Shown here piece after piece: positions 43,401-55,100 of a stretch of DNA of 64,000 nt. Within the stretch, counting starts at the first letter, position 1. Every line of letters starts with the position of its first letter. The DNA lies in NCBI RefSeq assembly GCF_017573545.1, contig NZ_JAGEOK010000001.1, forward strand, positions 186,001 through 250,000, written 5' to 3'. The position numbers and the translations under genes were made by a program. Origin of the DNA: Actinomadura nitritigenes (GTDB lineage Bacteria > Actinomycetota > Actinomycetes > Streptosporangiales > Streptosporangiaceae). The notes beneath the pieces are model-generated. The model saw only the letters and a list, made by a program, of their open reading frames with translations. It did no database searches and was not told the origin of the DNA.

Positions 43401-44356
43401 AGGCGGGCGAGGGCGGCGGCGACGGTGTCGCCGGGGCGGACCCGCACGCGGATCGGCAGCGTGTTGATGAACAGGCCGATCATCTGCTCGACGCCGGGCA
43501 GCTCGGGCGGGCGCCCCGACACGGCGGCGCCGAACACCACGTCCGTCGCGCCGGTGAGGCGGCCGAGCAGGACGCCCCAGCCGAGCTGGAGCACCGTGTT
43601 GAGGGTGACGCCCTGGGCGCGGGCGCGCGCGGACAGCGCGGCGGTGAGGTCCTCGGTGAGCCGGATCCGGACGCGGCCGGGCTCGGCGGTGCCGGGCTCG
43701 CCGGCGCCGGGCGCGACGAGGGTCGGCCCGTCGACGCCGTCGAGGGCGCGGCGCCAGGCGGCCTCCGCGGCGGCGCGGTCCTGCCCGGCGATCCACGCGA
43801 GGTAGTTCTTGTACGGGGCGACGCGCGGCATGCCGGTGTCGTCGCCCTCGGCGAGGTACAGCGCGAACAGCTCGGTCTGCAGGACGGGCGTGGACCAGCC
43901 GTCCAGCAGGATGTGGTGGTTGGTGAACACCATCCGGTGCAGGCCGTCCGCCAGCCTGATCAGCAGGAAGCGCAGCAGCGGCGGCCGGGTCATGTCGAAC
44001 GGGCGGGCCCGCTCGACCTCGGCCAGCTCCCGCGCCCGCGCGTCCCGCTCGGCCTCGGGCAGGCCGGTCAGGTCGGCGTCCTCCCACGGCAGCCGGACGG
44101 CGCGGTGCACGACCTGGACGGGCGAGCCCTCCTTGCGCTGCCGGAACCCGGCGCGCAGGTTCGCGTGCCGGCGCAGCAGCGTCGCGGCGGCGGCCCGCAG
44201 GGCGTCCACGTCGAGGGGGCCGCGCAGGTCGAACACGATCTGCGCGGTGTAGACGTCGTGCCCCGAGTCGTACAGGGCGTGGAAGAACAGGCCCTGCTGC
44301 AACGGGGACAGCGGGAGGATGTCCTCAAGCTGCGACTTGCTCAATCCAGCTCCCAT
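40415..44356 (-). CDS. NRPS3: terminal module C-A-T-TE
   Basis: A 1313-residue synthetase. The C domain (about 8-440) opens with [13 protein letters not shown], the DCL-type start expected after an upstream epimerase, and has HHILLDGWS. The A domain (about 460-960) has A3 [11 protein letters not shown] and A10 [11 protein letters not shown]. Its ten pocket residues read DAYFLGVTYK by my alignment to GrsA, close to Ile-type codes. The T site is DLGGDSI (about 995). The TE (about 1040-1300) has GWSLGG, an Asp in IDAYHG and a His near VEHHFLL, and releases or cyclises the peptide. The start overlaps NRPS2 by 16 nt; TTG 44344, preceded by GGGAG, is an alternative with a 4-nt overlap. Confidence 0.93.
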   Translation of the reverse strand: MGAGLSKSQLEDILPLSPLQQGLFFHALYDSGHDVYTAQIVFDLRGPLDVDALRAAAATLLRRHANLRAGFRQRKEGSPVQVVHRAVRLPWEDADLTGLPEAERDARARELAEVERARPFDMTRPPLLRFLLIRLADGLHRMVFTNHHILLDGWSTPVLQTELFALYLAEGDDTGMPRVAPYKNYLAWIAGQDRAAAEAAWRRALDGVDGPTLVAPGAGEPGTAEPGRVRIRLTEDLTAALSARARAQGVTLNTVLQLGWGVLLGRLTGATDVVFGAAVSGRPPELPGVEQMIGLFINTLPIRVRVRPGDTVAAALARLQDEQAALMQHHHLGLSDVQRLAGAGPLFDTMTVLENYPFDPDAAGTDLGGLTLHNVDGHDATHYPLTLAAVPGPGLSLRLDFRTDLYGEDEAQRTMRRFVRILESVAHRPDLPLGRIDVLEDDERDLVLRAWQGSGTRRRPGTLTGRFAEQLARTPDAEAVVAGGEAITYAELDERANRLAHRLAGLGVRRETPVAVLVERSAAAVVASLAVLKAGGAYAPIHHAYPPERTAWAIAEVDAPVLLVDTAMRGRVDRLDTSAHVVVVDDDPETGAQPATAPDVPCHPEQLACVLFTSGSTGVPKGVMLRHRDAVGLATDGELRGGAHDRVLFHSPHAFDAHIYEIWTPLLHGGATVVAPPGHLTGESVEELVRAHGLTGLFLTTTLFNLIADERPRAFAGLREVLTGGESGSTAAIRRVLAACPDTEVGNVYGPTEATTYTTIDRQRARLAADPGETCALLGRPMDDRRMYVLDPALRPVPPGTVGEGYIAGPGVGRGYLRRASLTGERFVPDPFGPPGSRMYRTGDLVRHRPDGALEYVDRADQQVKVRGFRIELGEIEAALTAHPAVANAAVVARQDAPGVKTIVAYVIAPGTDGLKEFLAARLPEYMVPAAFVRLDTFPVGPNGKLDRRALPAPDYAGAAAGRDPATPEEEALCGIVADVLGLDRVAADASFFDLGGDSIAALKLVTRARQAGIELTPRDVFTHQTVEALLRAGEPEDRLGFETLLPIRTAGARPPVFFVHPAGGLAWSYLQFQRHLGPDQPIYGLQGSAFTREDLPGSVEEMARDYIEQIRTVRPSGPYHLVGWSLGGLIAYEMAVRLQEAGERVGLLGLIDAYHGQDLEAEKREILPELLESIGIDARMVADDGNPDMAQIMAVLAERDDALATLREDDLVNVYRNYENGLRQAERYRPGRYRGDVVFFTALRGRTADSPTGPSNWGPLVEGQIEDYPLDVEHHFLLEPAPAAEMGAVLAVKLDKLHVNDQTPGNTGKGLR

Positions 44357-47300
44357 TCACCGTCGAGTTCGGCGGCGAGCTCGTCGATCTCGTCCTGGCT
44401 GACGTCGACCAGGGACAGGTCGGAGGGGGTGAATCCGCCCACGGGCCCGTCGGCGGGGGCCTCCACGACGTGCGCGACGAGGCCCCGCAGCGCCGCGAAC
44501 CACCGTCCGGCGAGGTCGCGGACGGCGTCCTCGTCGAACAGGCCCCCCGCGTAGGTCCAGGTCGCGCTCAGCTCGGGACCGTCCGGCAGGTCCCGGGTGT
44601 GCGCGTTGACCTCGACGGCGTGGACGAGGCCGAGCGCGTCGTCCTGCCCGCCGCCGAGCGCCTCGGCGTCGGCCTGCCCGGCGGGCCCCCAGTCGGTGGC
44701 CTCGGGCACCGCGGACCGGCCGAGGTAGTTGAAGGCGATCTGCGGGTGCGGGCGGCCGCCGAGCCGCCGCGCGGCGGCCGGGTTGAGGTGGCGCAGCAGC
44801 CCGTACCCGATCCCGCTGTCGGGGATCTCCCTCAGCTGCTCCTTGACCCGCTTCAGCGCGGTGCCGACGGCCTGCCCGCCCTCGCGGACGTCACCGGGCT
44901 CCACCCAGCCCGCGTCGAGCCGGACGGGATGGATCGCGGTGAACCAGCCGGCGGTGCGGGACAGGTCGACGCCCGGCACGATCTCCTCGCGGCCGTGGCC
45001 CTCCAGGTCGATGAGGACGGCGGTGTCGTCGCACACGCCCCGGTCGCGGCGCCATTCGGCGACGGCGAGGGCGAGGCCGGTGAGCAGGACGTCGTTGGCG
45101 CGGCCGTGGAACGCGGCCGGGACGTCGGTGAGCAGCGGGCCGGTGACGTCGGCGGGCAGGGCGAGGGTGAGGTGCCGGGCCGTCCCGAACGTGTCGGTCT
45201 TCGGGGCCAGGGGACGGGCGCCGAGGACGGGGTCGGGGGTGGCGAGGACGTCCTCCCACAGCGGCAGCTCGGCGGTGCGGGACGGGTCGGACGCCTCCGC
45301 GACCAGGCGCTGCGCCCAGCGGCGGAAGGAGGTCGGGACGGGGTCGAGGGTCCCGCCCGCCCAGGCGGTGACGAGGTCGGGCAGCAGGATCCGCCAGGAC
45401 ACGCCGTCGACGACGAGGTGGTGCAGGGTCAGCAGGAGGCGGCCGGACGCGCCGGGGCCGGCGTCGAACCAGACGAGCTGCGCGACCGTCCCGGCCTCGG
45501 GGTCGAGGCGGTCGCGGGCGGCGCGGGCCTGCTCGGCGAGGACGGCGCGCAGCGCGCCGCCCTCCAGGCCGGTGACGTCGACGCGGCGGACCAGCGGCGC
45601 CGCGTCGACCGCGCCCGGCTCGGCGACCTCGAACTCGCCGTCCCGCACGCGGAGCCGCAGCATGTCGTGGTGGTCGATGAGGGTCTGGAGGGCCGCCGTC
45701 AGCGCGCCGGCGCCGAGGTCCGGCGGGACCTGCAGCAGCATCCGCTGGCTGTAGCCGGCGGTGGGGCCGTCCAGGTCCTGGAACCAGCGCATGATCGGGG
45801 TGGCCGGGACCTGGCCGACGCCCGCGCCGGGCGCCTCCGCCTCGATCCGCTCGCCCTCGCCGACGGGGCGCGACGCCGCCGCCAGCTCCTCGACGGTCTG
45901 GTGCTGGAACACCTCGCGGGGCGTGATGACCAGGCCGGACTGGCGGGCTCTGGACACCAGCTGGATCGCGATGATGGAGTCGCCGCCGAGGTCGAAGAAC
46001 CCGTCGTCGATCCCGACCCGCTCCAGGTTCAGCACCTCGGCGAACAGCCCGGCGAGCGTCTCCTCCTCGGGCGTGCGCGGCGCGCGCGAGGACGCCTTCG
46101 CGGCGAAGTCGGGCGCGGGCAGCGCCGCGCGGTCGAGCTTGCCGTTCGTGGTGAGCGGCAGCGCGTCCAGCACCACCACGGCGGCCGGGACCATGTAGGC
46201 GGGCAGTTCCCGGCCCGCGAACGCGCGCAGCTCCGCCGGGTCGGTCTCGCCGGTGGTCGCGACGTAGCCGATGAGCCGGTCGTCGCGGACGACGACGGCG
46301 GCGTCCGCCACGGCCTCGTGCCTGGTCAGCGCGGACTGGACCTCGCCGAGCTCGATCCGGAAGCCGCGCAGCTGCACCTGCTGGTCGGCGCGGCCGAGGT
46401 ATTCGAGCGTGCCGTCGGCGCGCCAGCGGCCGAGGTCGCCGGTGCGGTACATGCGGGTGCCCGGCCCGCCGTGCGGGTCGGCGACGAACCGCTCGGCGGT
46501 CAGCCCGGGGCGGCCGAGGTAGCCGCGCGCGAGCCCCGGGCCCGCGACGTACAGCTCCCCCACCACGCCCGGCGGGACGGGCTGGAGGCGCCCGTCCAGG
46601 ACGTAGACGCGCAGGTCCGGGATGCCGGCGCCGATGACGCTGCCCGGCGCGGTGGCCGCGGTGACCCGGTCGAGCGCGAGGTACGACACGTGGACGGTCG
46701 TCTCGGTGATCCCGTACATGTTGACGAGCGTCGGCGCGTCCTCGGCGTGGCGGGAGTACCAGTCCTCCAGGCGTCCGAGGTCGAGGGCCTCGCCGCCGAA
46801 CACGACGTACCGCAGCGCCAGGTCCGAGCCCGGGTTCGCCTTGTCGGCGGCCATGAGCTGGTAGAACGCCGACGGCGTCTGGTTCAGGACGGTGACCCGC
46901 TCGTCCACCAGCAGCTTCAGGAACTCGTCCGGAGACCGCGACGTCAGGTACGGGACCACCACGAGACGGCCGCCGTAGAGCAGCGAGCCCCACAGCTCCC
47001 ACACCGAGAAGTCGAAGGCGTAGGAGTGGAACAGCGTCCACACGTCGTCCGGGCCGAAGTGGAACCACTCCTCGGTGGAGCGCAGCAGCCGGATGACGTT
47101 CTGGTGCGGGACCACGACGCCCTTGGGACGCCCGGTCGACCCCGACGTGTAGATGACGTACGCGGGGTGGTCGGGCGAGACCGCCACGCCGAGATCGGAG
47201 TCGTCGTAGCCGGACGCGTCCAGGTCGTCGGGGCGCAGGGTCAGGACGGGGTCGGCGTCCTCGACCATGTACGCGATCCGGTCCTCGGGATAGTCCGGAT

Positions 47301-50300
47301 CCATCGGGACGTACGCGGCCCCGGCCTTCAAAACCGCCAGGATCGCCACCACGAGATCGGCCGAGCGCGGCAGCTTCAGCGCGACGAACTGCTCCGGCCC
47401 GACGCCCTGCTCGGCCAGGCGCCGCGCCAGCCGGTTCGCCCGCGCGTTCACCTCCCCGTACGTCAGCGACACGCCCTCGAACGACACCGCCACCGCGTCC
47501 GGACGCGACGCCGCCCGCGCCTCGAACAGCGCCGGGATCGTCGACCGCTCCACCTCCGGCGCCTTCCCGCCGGCCCACTTGCGCAGGATCGTTCGGCGTT
47601 CGGCGCGCTCCAGGATCTCGGCGGTGCCGATGGGCGCGTCCGGGTCGGCGACGAGGTCGCGGACGAGCCGCTCGAACCGCCCGGCGATCGCGACGGCGGT
47701 CGCCGGGTCGAACAGGTCGAGGGCGTATTCGAGGCCGGCCTCGATCCCGGCGGGCGCGCCGTCGCCGCCGTGCCGTTCCTCCAGGTAGAGGGACAGGTCG
47801 TACTTCGCCGTCCCGGCGGCGAGCGGTTCCGCGCCGCCGCTGAGGCCGTCCATCTCCAGGCGCGCCTCGGGGTTGTTCTGGAACGACAGGGCGACCTGGA
47901 ACAGCGGGTGCCGGGACATCGACCGCGCCGGGTTCAGCACCTCGACGAGCCGCTCGAACGGCAGGTCCTGGTGGCCGTAGGCGGCGAGGTCGGTCTCCTT
48001 CACCCGCGCGACCAGCTCGCGGAACGACGGGTCGCCCGAGGTGTCGGTCCGCAGGACGAGCATGTTGACGAACATGCCGACGAGATCGTCCAGGGCCTCG
48101 TCGGTGCGGCCCGCGATCGGCGACCCGACCGGCACGTCCGTGCCCGCGCCGAGCCGGGTCAGCAGCGCCGCGAACGCGGCCTGCATGACCATGAACAGGC
48201 TCGCGCCGCTCTCCCGGGCGAGGCGCAGCAGCCCCGCGTGCAGCTCGGCGTCCAGCTCGAAGGCGTGCGTGCCGCCCCGGTAGGACGCCTCCGGCGGGCG
48301 CGGCCGGTCGGTGGGCAGCCGCAGCTCCTCCGGCAGCCCGGCGAGCGCGTCCCGCCAGTACGCGATCTGCCGGGAGATCAGGCTGTCCGGGTCGTCCTCC
48401 GACCCGAACAGCTCGCGCTGCCAGAGCGTGTAGTCGGCGTACTGGACGGGCAGCGGCGCCCAGTCCGGCGTCCGGCCCTCCGCACGCGCCGCGTAGGCCG
48501 CGAGGACGTCGCGGGCCAGCGGCGCCATCGACCAGCCGTCCGCCGCGATGTGGTGCAGCACCAGCACCAGGACGTGGGCACCCCTGTCGTGCGTGTCACC
48601 GTCGAGGGCGAACAGCCGGGCCCGCAGCGGCGGCTCCACCGACAGGTCGAAGCCCCGCCCGGCCTCGGCGGCGAGCGCCGCCGGAAGCGACGCCTCCGCG
48701 ACGGGGGCGACGTCGAGGCGCGGCCGGGCCGCGGCCGGGTCCAGGACGAGCTGGCGGGCGCTGCCGGACCCGTCCGGGAAGATCGTCCGCAGCGCCTCGT
48801 GCCGCCCGACGACGTCGGCGAGGGCGGCGCGCAGCGCGTCCAGGTCGAGGGCGCCCTCCAGCCGCAGCGCGGCCGGCATCGTGAACGTCGCGGACGCCCC
48901 CTCGAACCGGTTGAGGAACCAGAGCCGCTGCTGCGCGTACGACAGCGGCACGACCTCGGGGCGCTCGGCGCGCCGCAGCGGCGGCCGCACGTCCCCGCCG
49001 GCCCCGGCGAGCCGCTCGGCGAGGCCCGCGACCGTCGGGGCCTCGAACAGCGCCCGGACGGGCAGCTCGGCGCGGAGCGCGGTCCGGATCCGGCCGACGA
49101 GGCGGGTCGCGGTGAGCGAGTCGCCGCCGAGGTCGAAGAACCCGTCGTCGACGCCGACCCGCGGCACGCCGAGGATCTCCGCGAACAGCCCGCAGAGGAT
49201 CTCCTCCTGCGGGGAGCGCGGCGCGCGGCTCACCGGCGCGCCGCCGTCGGGCGCGGGCAGCGCGGACCGGTCCAGCTTCCCGTTCACGGTCAGCGGCAGC
49301 GCGTCCAGCACGGTGAACGCCGGGACCATGTAGTCGGGCAGCCGCTCGGCCGCGAACCGCCGCAGCGCGGCGGCGTCCAGGCCCGCCGTCCGGTCCGCGG
49401 GCACCACGTAGGCGGCGAGCCGCCGGTCCCCGGGCCGGTCCTCGCGGACGACCACGGCGGCCCGCGCGACCCCGTCGAACCCGGCGACGACGGCCTCGAT
49501 CTCCCCCGGCTCTACCCGGAACCCGCGGATCTTGACCTGGTCGTCGGCGCGGCCGAGGTACTCGACGGTGCCGTCGGGGAGCCAGCGGGCGAGGTCGCCG
49601 GTCCGGTACATGCGGTCGCCCGGCGCGCCGAACGGGTCGGCGACGAACCGCTCCGCGGACAGCGCCGGCCGCCCCAGGTAGCCGCGCGCGAGCTGCGCGC
49701 CCGCGAGGTACAGCTCGCCGGGGACGCCCGCGGGCGCGGGCTGGAGCGCCGCGTCCAGCACGTAGGCGCGGGTGTTGCGGTGCGGCCCGCCGATGGAGAC
49801 CCGCTCGGACCGCGCGACGACCTGGTTCATCGTGTCGATGGTCGACTCGGTCGGGCCGTAGAGGTTCCGCGTCGTCAGGCCGGGGACCGCGCGCAGCTCG
49901 CTCCAGAGCGCGTCGGTGACGGCCTCGCCGCCGAGCAGCAGGTGCGAGGGCAGGTGCCGGCCGTCGCCGTCGAGCAGGCCCGCCTCGCGGAGCGAGGCGA
50001 AGTGCGACGGCGTCGTGTTGACCAGGTCGATCCGCGCGCGCGCCACGTACGCCGTGTACGCCTCGACGTCCCGGCGCGTCGCGTCGTCGATGAGGTGCAG
50101 CTCGTGGCCGTGCATCATCCACAGCAGCCCGTGCCAGGACGTGTCGAACGAGAACGACGCGAGGTGCGCGAACCGCATCCGGCGCCCGCCGGCCGCCGCG
50201 ACCGCCGGGTCGATGAACGCGTCCCGGTGCGCCTCGAAGTAGTTCAGGACGCCGGTGTGCGGGATCGTCACGCCCTTGGGGCGCCCCGTCGAGCCCGAGG

Positions 50301-52119
50301 TGTAGATGACGTAGGCGGCGTTGCCCGCGCGCAGCGGCCGGACCCGGTCGGCGTCGGCGGGGTCACCGGGGTCGTGCTCGGGCCCGCCCCCGCCCAGCGG
50401 CAGGTCCTCGGCCGTGATGGTGAGGGCGGGACGGCAGTCGTCCAGCATGTACGCGATGCGGTCCGCCGGATACTCGGGATCGACCGGCACGTACGCGGCG
50501 CCCGCCTTCAGCACGCCGAGGATCGCCACGACGATCTCGGGCGTGCGCGGCAGGACGATCGCGACGCGGTCCTCGGCGCCGATCCCCCGCGCGATCAGCT
50601 CGCGCGCGAGCCGGTTGGCGCGCCCGTTCAGCTCCGCGTAGGTGAGGGACGCGTCGCCGCACACGAGGGCGGTCTCGCCGGGAGTGCGGGCGGCCTGCGC
50701 CTCGAACAGCGCGGGCAGCGTGCCGGACGGGACGGCGGCGGCGGTGTCGTTCCAGCGCGCCAGGGCGGCGCGCTCGTCCTCGCCCGCCAGCGCGACCGCG
50801 CCGATGAGCCGGGACGAGTCCTCCGCGAACGCCTCCAGGAAGCGGCGGACGCGGGCCAGCAGCGCCTCGACGACCTCCCGCTCGAACACGTCGGGCCGGT
50901 AGTGCAGGCGCAGCGACAGCCGGTCGTCGGGCACGGCGACGAACGACAGCGGGAAGTGGGTCGCGTCGTAGGAGTCGGCGGCGGCGATGCGGACCCCGTT
51001 CAGCGAGCCGTCCAGCATGGCCGGGTCGAACGGGTAGTTCTCCAGCACCGTCATCGTGTCGAACAGCGCGCCGCCGCGGCCCGCGACCCGCTGGATGTCG
51101 GTGAGACCGAGGTGGTGGTGCGCCAGCAGCGCGGTCTGCTCCTCCTGGAGCCGTTCCATCAGCGCGGCGAGGGACTCGTCCGGGCGGTGCCGGACGCGGA
51201 TCGGCAGCGTGTTGATGAACAGGCCGATCATCTGCTCGATGCCGGGCAGCTCCGGCGGGCGGCCCGACACGGTCGCGCCGAACACCACGTCCTCGCTGCC
51301 GAGGAGCCGGCCGAGGACCAGGCCCCACGCGCCCTGCAGGACGGTGCTGAGCGTGACGCCGTGCCGGCGGGCGGCGCGGGACAGCCGGCGGGTGGTGCGC
51401 TCGTCCAGCTCGGTGGCGGTGCGCTCCGGCGGGCGCGGCGCGCGGGCGGCGGCCTCCGGCGCGACGAGGCTCGGCTCCTCCACCCCGTCGAGGGCGCGGC
51501 GCCACGCCTCCTCGGCGGCGGCGCGGTCCTGCTTCGCGAGCCACGCCAGGTAGTTCTTGTACGGGGTGACGCGCGGGAACCCGGCGTCGTGGCCGCCCTG
51601 CACGTACAGCATGAACAGCTCGGTCGCCAGGATCGGCGTGGACCAGCCGTCCAGCAGGATGTGGTGGTTGGTGAAGATCAGCCGGTACCGCTCCGGGGCC
51701 GTCCGGACGAGCACGAACCGCAGCAGCGGCGGCGCGGTCATGTCGAAGCCGCGCGCCCGCTCCCGCGCCACGATCGCGTCGGCCTCGGCGGCGTCCGCCG
51801 CCTCCGTCTCCTCCCACGGCAGCTCGACGGTGCGCGGCACGACCTGCACGGGCCGCGACAGGTCCTCGTGCCAGAACGCGGCGCGCAGGTTGGAGTGCCG
51901 GCGCAGCAGCGTCTCGGCGGCCGTCCGCAGCGCCCCGGCGTCCACCGGCCCTTCGAGGTCGAGCACGATCTGCGCGGTGTAGACGTCCCTGCCATCCCCG
52001 CCGTCCCCGCCGTCCGCGCCGTCGCCGGTGCCGCCGTCGGCGTCGAACAGCGCGTGGAAGAAGAAGCCCTGCTGCAAGGGAGACAGCGGCAGGATGTCCT
52101 CGAGGTCCCCCCGGTTCAC
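44341..52119 (-). CDS. NRPS2: two modules C-A-T / C-A-T-E
   Basis: A 2592-residue synthetase. Module 1: C (5-440; [13 protein letters not shown] start, DCL-type; HHILLDG), A (455-955), T ([14 protein letters not shown]). Its pocket reads DTHNLGLIDK, which I cannot assign with confidence; it has some likeness to ornithine-type codes. Module 2: C (1043-1505; HHIAADG), A (1520-2003), T ([12 protein letters not shown]) and E (2080-2563; [30 protein letters not shown]). The second pocket reads DFWNVGMVHK, the threonine code, so this module delivers D-configured Thr. The C-terminal 30 residues ([18 protein letters not shown]) look like a COM docking region. GTG 52119 overlaps the NRPS1 stop as GTGA. 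Confidence 0.93.
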   Translation of the reverse strand: MNRGDLEDILPLSPLQQGFFFHALFDADGGTGDGADGGDGGDGRDVYTAQIVLDLEGPVDAGALRTAAETLLRRHSNLRAAFWHEDLSRPVQVVPRTVELPWEETEAADAAEADAIVARERARGFDMTAPPLLRFVLVRTAPERYRLIFTNHHILLDGWSTPILATELFMLYVQGGHDAGFPRVTPYKNYLAWLAKQDRAAAEEAWRRALDGVEEPSLVAPEAAARAPRPPERTATELDERTTRRLSRAARRHGVTLSTVLQGAWGLVLGRLLGSEDVVFGATVSGRPPELPGIEQMIGLFINTLPIRVRHRPDESLAALMERLQEEQTALLAHHHLGLTDIQRVAGRGGALFDTMTVLENYPFDPAMLDGSLNGVRIAAADSYDATHFPLSFVAVPDDRLSLRLHYRPDVFEREVVEALLARVRRFLEAFAEDSSRLIGAVALAGEDERAALARWNDTAAAVPSGTLPALFEAQAARTPGETALVCGDASLTYAELNGRANRLARELIARGIGAEDRVAIVLPRTPEIVVAILGVLKAGAAYVPVDPEYPADRIAYMLDDCRPALTITAEDLPLGGGGPEHDPGDPADADRVRPLRAGNAAYVIYTSGSTGRPKGVTIPHTGVLNYFEAHRDAFIDPAVAAAGGRRMRFAHLASFSFDTSWHGLLWMMHGHELHLIDDATRRDVEAYTAYVARARIDLVNTTPSHFASLREAGLLDGDGRHLPSHLLLGGEAVTDALWSELRAVPGLTTRNLYGPTESTIDTMNQVVARSERVSIGGPHRNTRAYVLDAALQPAPAGVPGELYLAGAQLARGYLGRPALSAERFVADPFGAPGDRMYRTGDLARWLPDGTVEYLGRADDQVKIRGFRVEPGEIEAVVAGFDGVARAAVVVREDRPGDRRLAAYVVPADRTAGLDAAALRRFAAERLPDYMVPAFTVLDALPLTVNGKLDRSALPAPDGGAPVSRAPRSPQEEILCGLFAEILGVPRVGVDDGFFDLGGDSLTATRLVGRIRTALRAELPVRALFEAPTVAGLAERLAGAGGDVRPPLRRAERPEVVPLSYAQQRLWFLNRFEGASATFTMPAALRLEGALDLDALRAALADVVGRHEALRTIFPDGSGSARQLVLDPAAARPRLDVAPVAEASLPAALAAEAGRGFDLSVEPPLRARLFALDGDTHDRGAHVLVLVLHHIAADGWSMAPLARDVLAAYAARAEGRTPDWAPLPVQYADYTLWQRELFGSEDDPDSLISRQIAYWRDALAGLPEELRLPTDRPRPPEASYRGGTHAFELDAELHAGLLRLARESGASLFMVMQAAFAALLTRLGAGTDVPVGSPIAGRTDEALDDLVGMFVNMLVLRTDTSGDPSFRELVARVKETDLAAYGHQDLPFERLVEVLNPARSMSRHPLFQVALSFQNNPEARLEMDGLSGGAEPLAAGTAKYDLSLYLEERHGGDGAPAGIEAGLEYALDLFDPATAVAIAGRFERLVRDLVADPDAPIGTAEILERAERRTILRKWAGGKAPEVERSTIPALFEARAASRPDAVAVSFEGVSLTYGEVNARANRLARRLAEQGVGPEQFVALKLPRSADLVVAILAVLKAGAAYVPMDPDYPEDRIAYMVEDADPVLTLRPDDLDASGYDDSDLGVAVSPDHPAYVIYTSGSTGRPKGVVVPHQNVIRLLRSTEEWFHFGPDDVWTLFHSYAFDFSVWELWGSLLYGGRLVVVPYLTSRSPDEFLKLLVDERVTVLNQTPSAFYQLMAADKANPGSDLALRYVVFGGEALDLGRLEDWYSRHAEDAPTLVNMYGITETTVHVSYLALDRVTAATAPGSVIGAGIPDLRVYVLDGRLQPVPPGVVGELYVAGPGLARGYLGRPGLTAERFVADPHGGPGTRMYRTGDLGRWRADGTLEYLGRADQQVQLRGFRIELGEVQSALTRHEAVADAAVVVRDDRLIGYVATTGETDPAELRAFAGRELPAYMVPAAVVVLDALPLTTNGKLDRAALPAPDFAAKASSRAPRTPEEETLAGLFAEVLNLERVGIDDGFFDLGGDSIIAIQLVSRARQSGLVITPREVFQHQTVEELAAASRPVGEGERIEAEAPGAGVGQVPATPIMRWFQDLDGPTAGYSQRMLLQVPPDLGAGALTAALQTLIDHHDMLRLRVRDGEFEVAEPGAVDAAPLVRRVDVTGLEGGALRAVLAEQARAARDRLDPEAGTVAQLVWFDAGPGASGRLLLTLHHLVVDGVSWRILLPDLVTAWAGGTLDPVPTSFRRWAQRLVAEASDPSRTAELPLWEDVLATPDPVLGARPLAPKTDTFGTARHLTLALPADVTGPLLTDVPAAFHGRANDVLLTGLALAVAEWRRDRGVCDDTAVLIDLEGHGREEIVPGVDLSRTAGWFTAIHPVRLDAGWVEPGDVREGGQAVGTALKRVKEQLREIPDSGIGYGLLRHLNPAAARRLGGRPHPQIAFNYLGRSAVPEATDWGPAGQADAEALGGGQDDALGLVHAVEVNAHTRDLPDGPELSATWTYAGGLFDEDAVRDLAGRWFAALRGLVAHVVEAPADGPVGGFTPSDLSLVDVSQDEIDELAAELDGEWELD
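46440..47552 (-). repeat. Near-identical threonine A-domain segment, copy 1 (NRPS2)
   Basis: This stretch is nearly the same at DNA level as 54209-55320, offset by about 7.77 kb, including long identical runs. Flanking C, T and E domain regions are also alike, indicating module duplication or gene conversion. Confidence 0.85.
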
Positions 52120-55100
52120 GACTGGCCCCTCCACGCGTTCTGCAGCTTGTCGATCTCGCTCTGGTCCAGGTCCACGAGCAGGTCGGACGGGGTGAACCCG
52201 CCGGCGGGCGCGGTGTCGCCGGCGGCGGCGACGTGCGCGACGAGGCCGCGCAGCGCGGTGAACCAGCCGTCGGCCAGCTCCCGGACGGCGGCCTGCTCCA
52301 GCAGCCCGCCGGGCCACGTCCACGTCGCCGACAGCACCGGCCCGCCGGGGACGTCGCGGGTGATCGCGTTGATCTCCAGGGCGTGCGCGACCGGCATCCG
52401 CGGGTCCTCGCCCGCGGGCGTCTCCTCGGGCGCGATCGTCCAGCCGCCGTCCCCGTCGCCGGGCGCGACGCGGCCGAGGTAGTTGAACGCGATCGGCGCG
52501 GCGGGCGGCTCGGCGAGCTCCTCGGCGGCCTCGCCGCCGCCGTAGCGCAGGAGCCCGTAGCCGATGCCGCCGTCCGGGACGGCGCGGAGCTGCTCCTTCA
52601 CCTTCTTGATCGCGGTGCCGACGGCGGCGCCGCCGTCGCGGACCGCGGCCCAGTCGGCGGTGCCGGCGTCGAGCCGGACGGGGTGGATGGAGGTGAACCA
52701 GCCGGCGGTGCGGGACAGGTCCACGCCCGGCACCACGTCCTCGCGGCCGTGGCCTTCGAGGTCGATGAGCACGTCGGTGCCGCGGCCGGCGCCGTGGTGG
52801 CGGCGCCACTGCGCGACGGCGAGCGCGAGGCCGGTGAGCAGGACGTCGTTGGCGCGGCCGTGGAACGCGGCGGGGACGTCGGTGAGCAGCGGGCCGGTGA
52901 CGTCGGCGGGCAGCTCCACGGTCAGCGACCGGGCGCGGGCGGCGATGTCCACGCGCGGGTCGAGGGCGCGCGGGGCGAGCCGCTGGGGCGGGCCGTCCAC
53001 GATGTCGAGCCAGTCCTCCAGCTCGTCCCCGCGGTCGGCGGCGGTGGCGGTGAGCCGCTGCGCCCACCGGCGGAACGAGGTCGGGACGGGGTCGAGGGTC
53101 CCGCCCGCCCAGGCGGTGACGAGGTCGGGCAGCAGGATCCGCCAGGTGACGCCGTCGACGACGAGGTGGTGCAGGACGACGAGGAGGCGGCCCTGGTCGC
53201 GGCCCGCGTCGAACCAGACGAGCTGCGCCGTCGTCCCCGCCTCGGGGTCGAGGCGGTCGCGCGCGGCGGCGGCCTGCTCGGCGATGACCACGGCGAGCTT
53301 GTCGGCGTCGAGGCCCGCGACGTCCACCCGGGTGACGAGGGCGGCGGCGTCCACGGCGCCGGCCTGCCGGACCACCGGCTGCCACCGGTCGCCGTCGACG
53401 TCCAGGCGGAGCCGGAGGACGTCGTGGTGGTCCAGGACGGTCTGGAACGCGGCCGTGAGGTCCTCGGCGCCGAGCGCGGGCGGGGTGCGCAGCAGCATCG
53501 ACTGGTGGAAGCCCCTGATCAGGGACGCGTCGCCGCCGACCCGGTCGCGGAGCCACGCGACGATCGGGGTGACCGGGACCGGTCCGACGCCCGCGCCGGG
53601 CGCCTCGGCCTCGACGCGCTCGTCCTCGCCGACCGGCCGCGCGATCGCGGCGAGCTCCTCGACGGTCTGGTGCTGGAACACGTCGCGGGGCGTGATGACC
53701 AGGCCGGACTGGCGGGCCCGCGAGACGAGCTGGATCGCGATGATGGAGTCGCCGCCGAGGTCGAAGAACCCGTCGTCGATCCCGACCCGCTCCAGGGTGA
53801 GGACCTCCCGGAACAGGCCGGCGAGGGTCTCCTCCTCGGGGGTGCGGGGCGCGCGCGACGACGCCTTCGCGGCGAAGTCGGGCGCGGGCAGCGCCGCGCG
53901 GTCGAGCTTGCCGTTGACGGTCAGCGGCAGCGCGTCCAGCTCCACGACCACGGCCGGGACCATGTGGTCGGGCAGGTCGCCGCCGGCGAACTTGCGCAGC
54001 TCGGCGGAGTCGACGGGCGCGGAGGCGACGACGTAGGCGACGAGGCGGTCGTCGCGGACGACGACGGCGGCGTCGGACACGGCGTCGTGCCGGACCAGGG
54101 CCGCTTCGATCTCGCCCAGCTCGATGCGGAAGCCGCGGAGCTGCACCTGCTGGTCGCTGCGGCCGAGGTATTCGAGGCGGCCGTCCTTCAGCCACCGCCC
54201 GACGTCGCCGGTGCGGTACATGCGGGTGCCCGGCCCGCCGTGCGGGTCGGCGACGAACCGCTCGGCGGTCAGCCCGGGGCGGCCGAGATAGCCGCGCGCC
54301 AGCCCGGGACCGGCGACGTACAGCTCGCCGACGACGCCCGGCGGGACGGGCTGGAGCCGCCCGTCGAGCACGTAGACGCGCAGGTCCGGGATCCCGGCGC
54401 CGATGACGCTGCCCGGCGCCGTCGCGGCGTAGGCCCGGTCCAGGGCGATGTACGAGACGTGCACCGTGGTCTCGGTGATCCCGTACATGTTGACGAGCGT
54501 CGGCGCGTCCTCGGGGTGCCGCGAGTACCAGTCCTCCAGGCGGCCCAGTTCGAGGGCCTCGCCGCCGAACACGACGTACCGCAGCGCCAGGTCCGAGCCC
54601 GGGTTCGCCTTGTCGGCGGCCATGAGCTGGTAGAACGCCGACGGCGTCTGGTTCAGGACGGTCACGCGCTCGTCCACCAGCAGCTTCAGGAACTCGTCCG
54701 GAGACCGCGACGTCAGGTACGGGACGACGACCAGGCGGCCGCCGTAGAGCAGCGAGCCCCACAGCTCCCAGACGGTGAAGTCGAAGGCGTAGGAGTGGAA
54801 CAGCGTCCACACGTCGTCGGGGCCGAAGTGGAACCAGTGCTCCGTCGAGCGCAGCAGCCGGACGACGTTCTGGTGCGGGACCACGACGCCCTTGGGACGC
54901 CCGGTCGACCCCGACGTGTAGATGACGTACGCGGGATGATCCGGCGAGATCGGCACGCCGAGGTTCGCGTCGTCGTAGCCGGACGCGTCGAGATCGTCCG
55001 GGCCGATGGTCAGGACCGGGTCGGCGTCCTCGACCATGTACGCGATGCGGTCCTCGGGATAATCCGGGTCCATCGGGACATAGGCGGCGCCCGATTTCAG

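Noticed and set aside
52120..54810. Upstream extension of the NRPS2 frame to 54810
   Set aside because: That stretch is the out-of-frame shadow of the NRPS1 epimerase region. GTG 52119 with GGAGGGG upstream and GTGA overlap is the real start.
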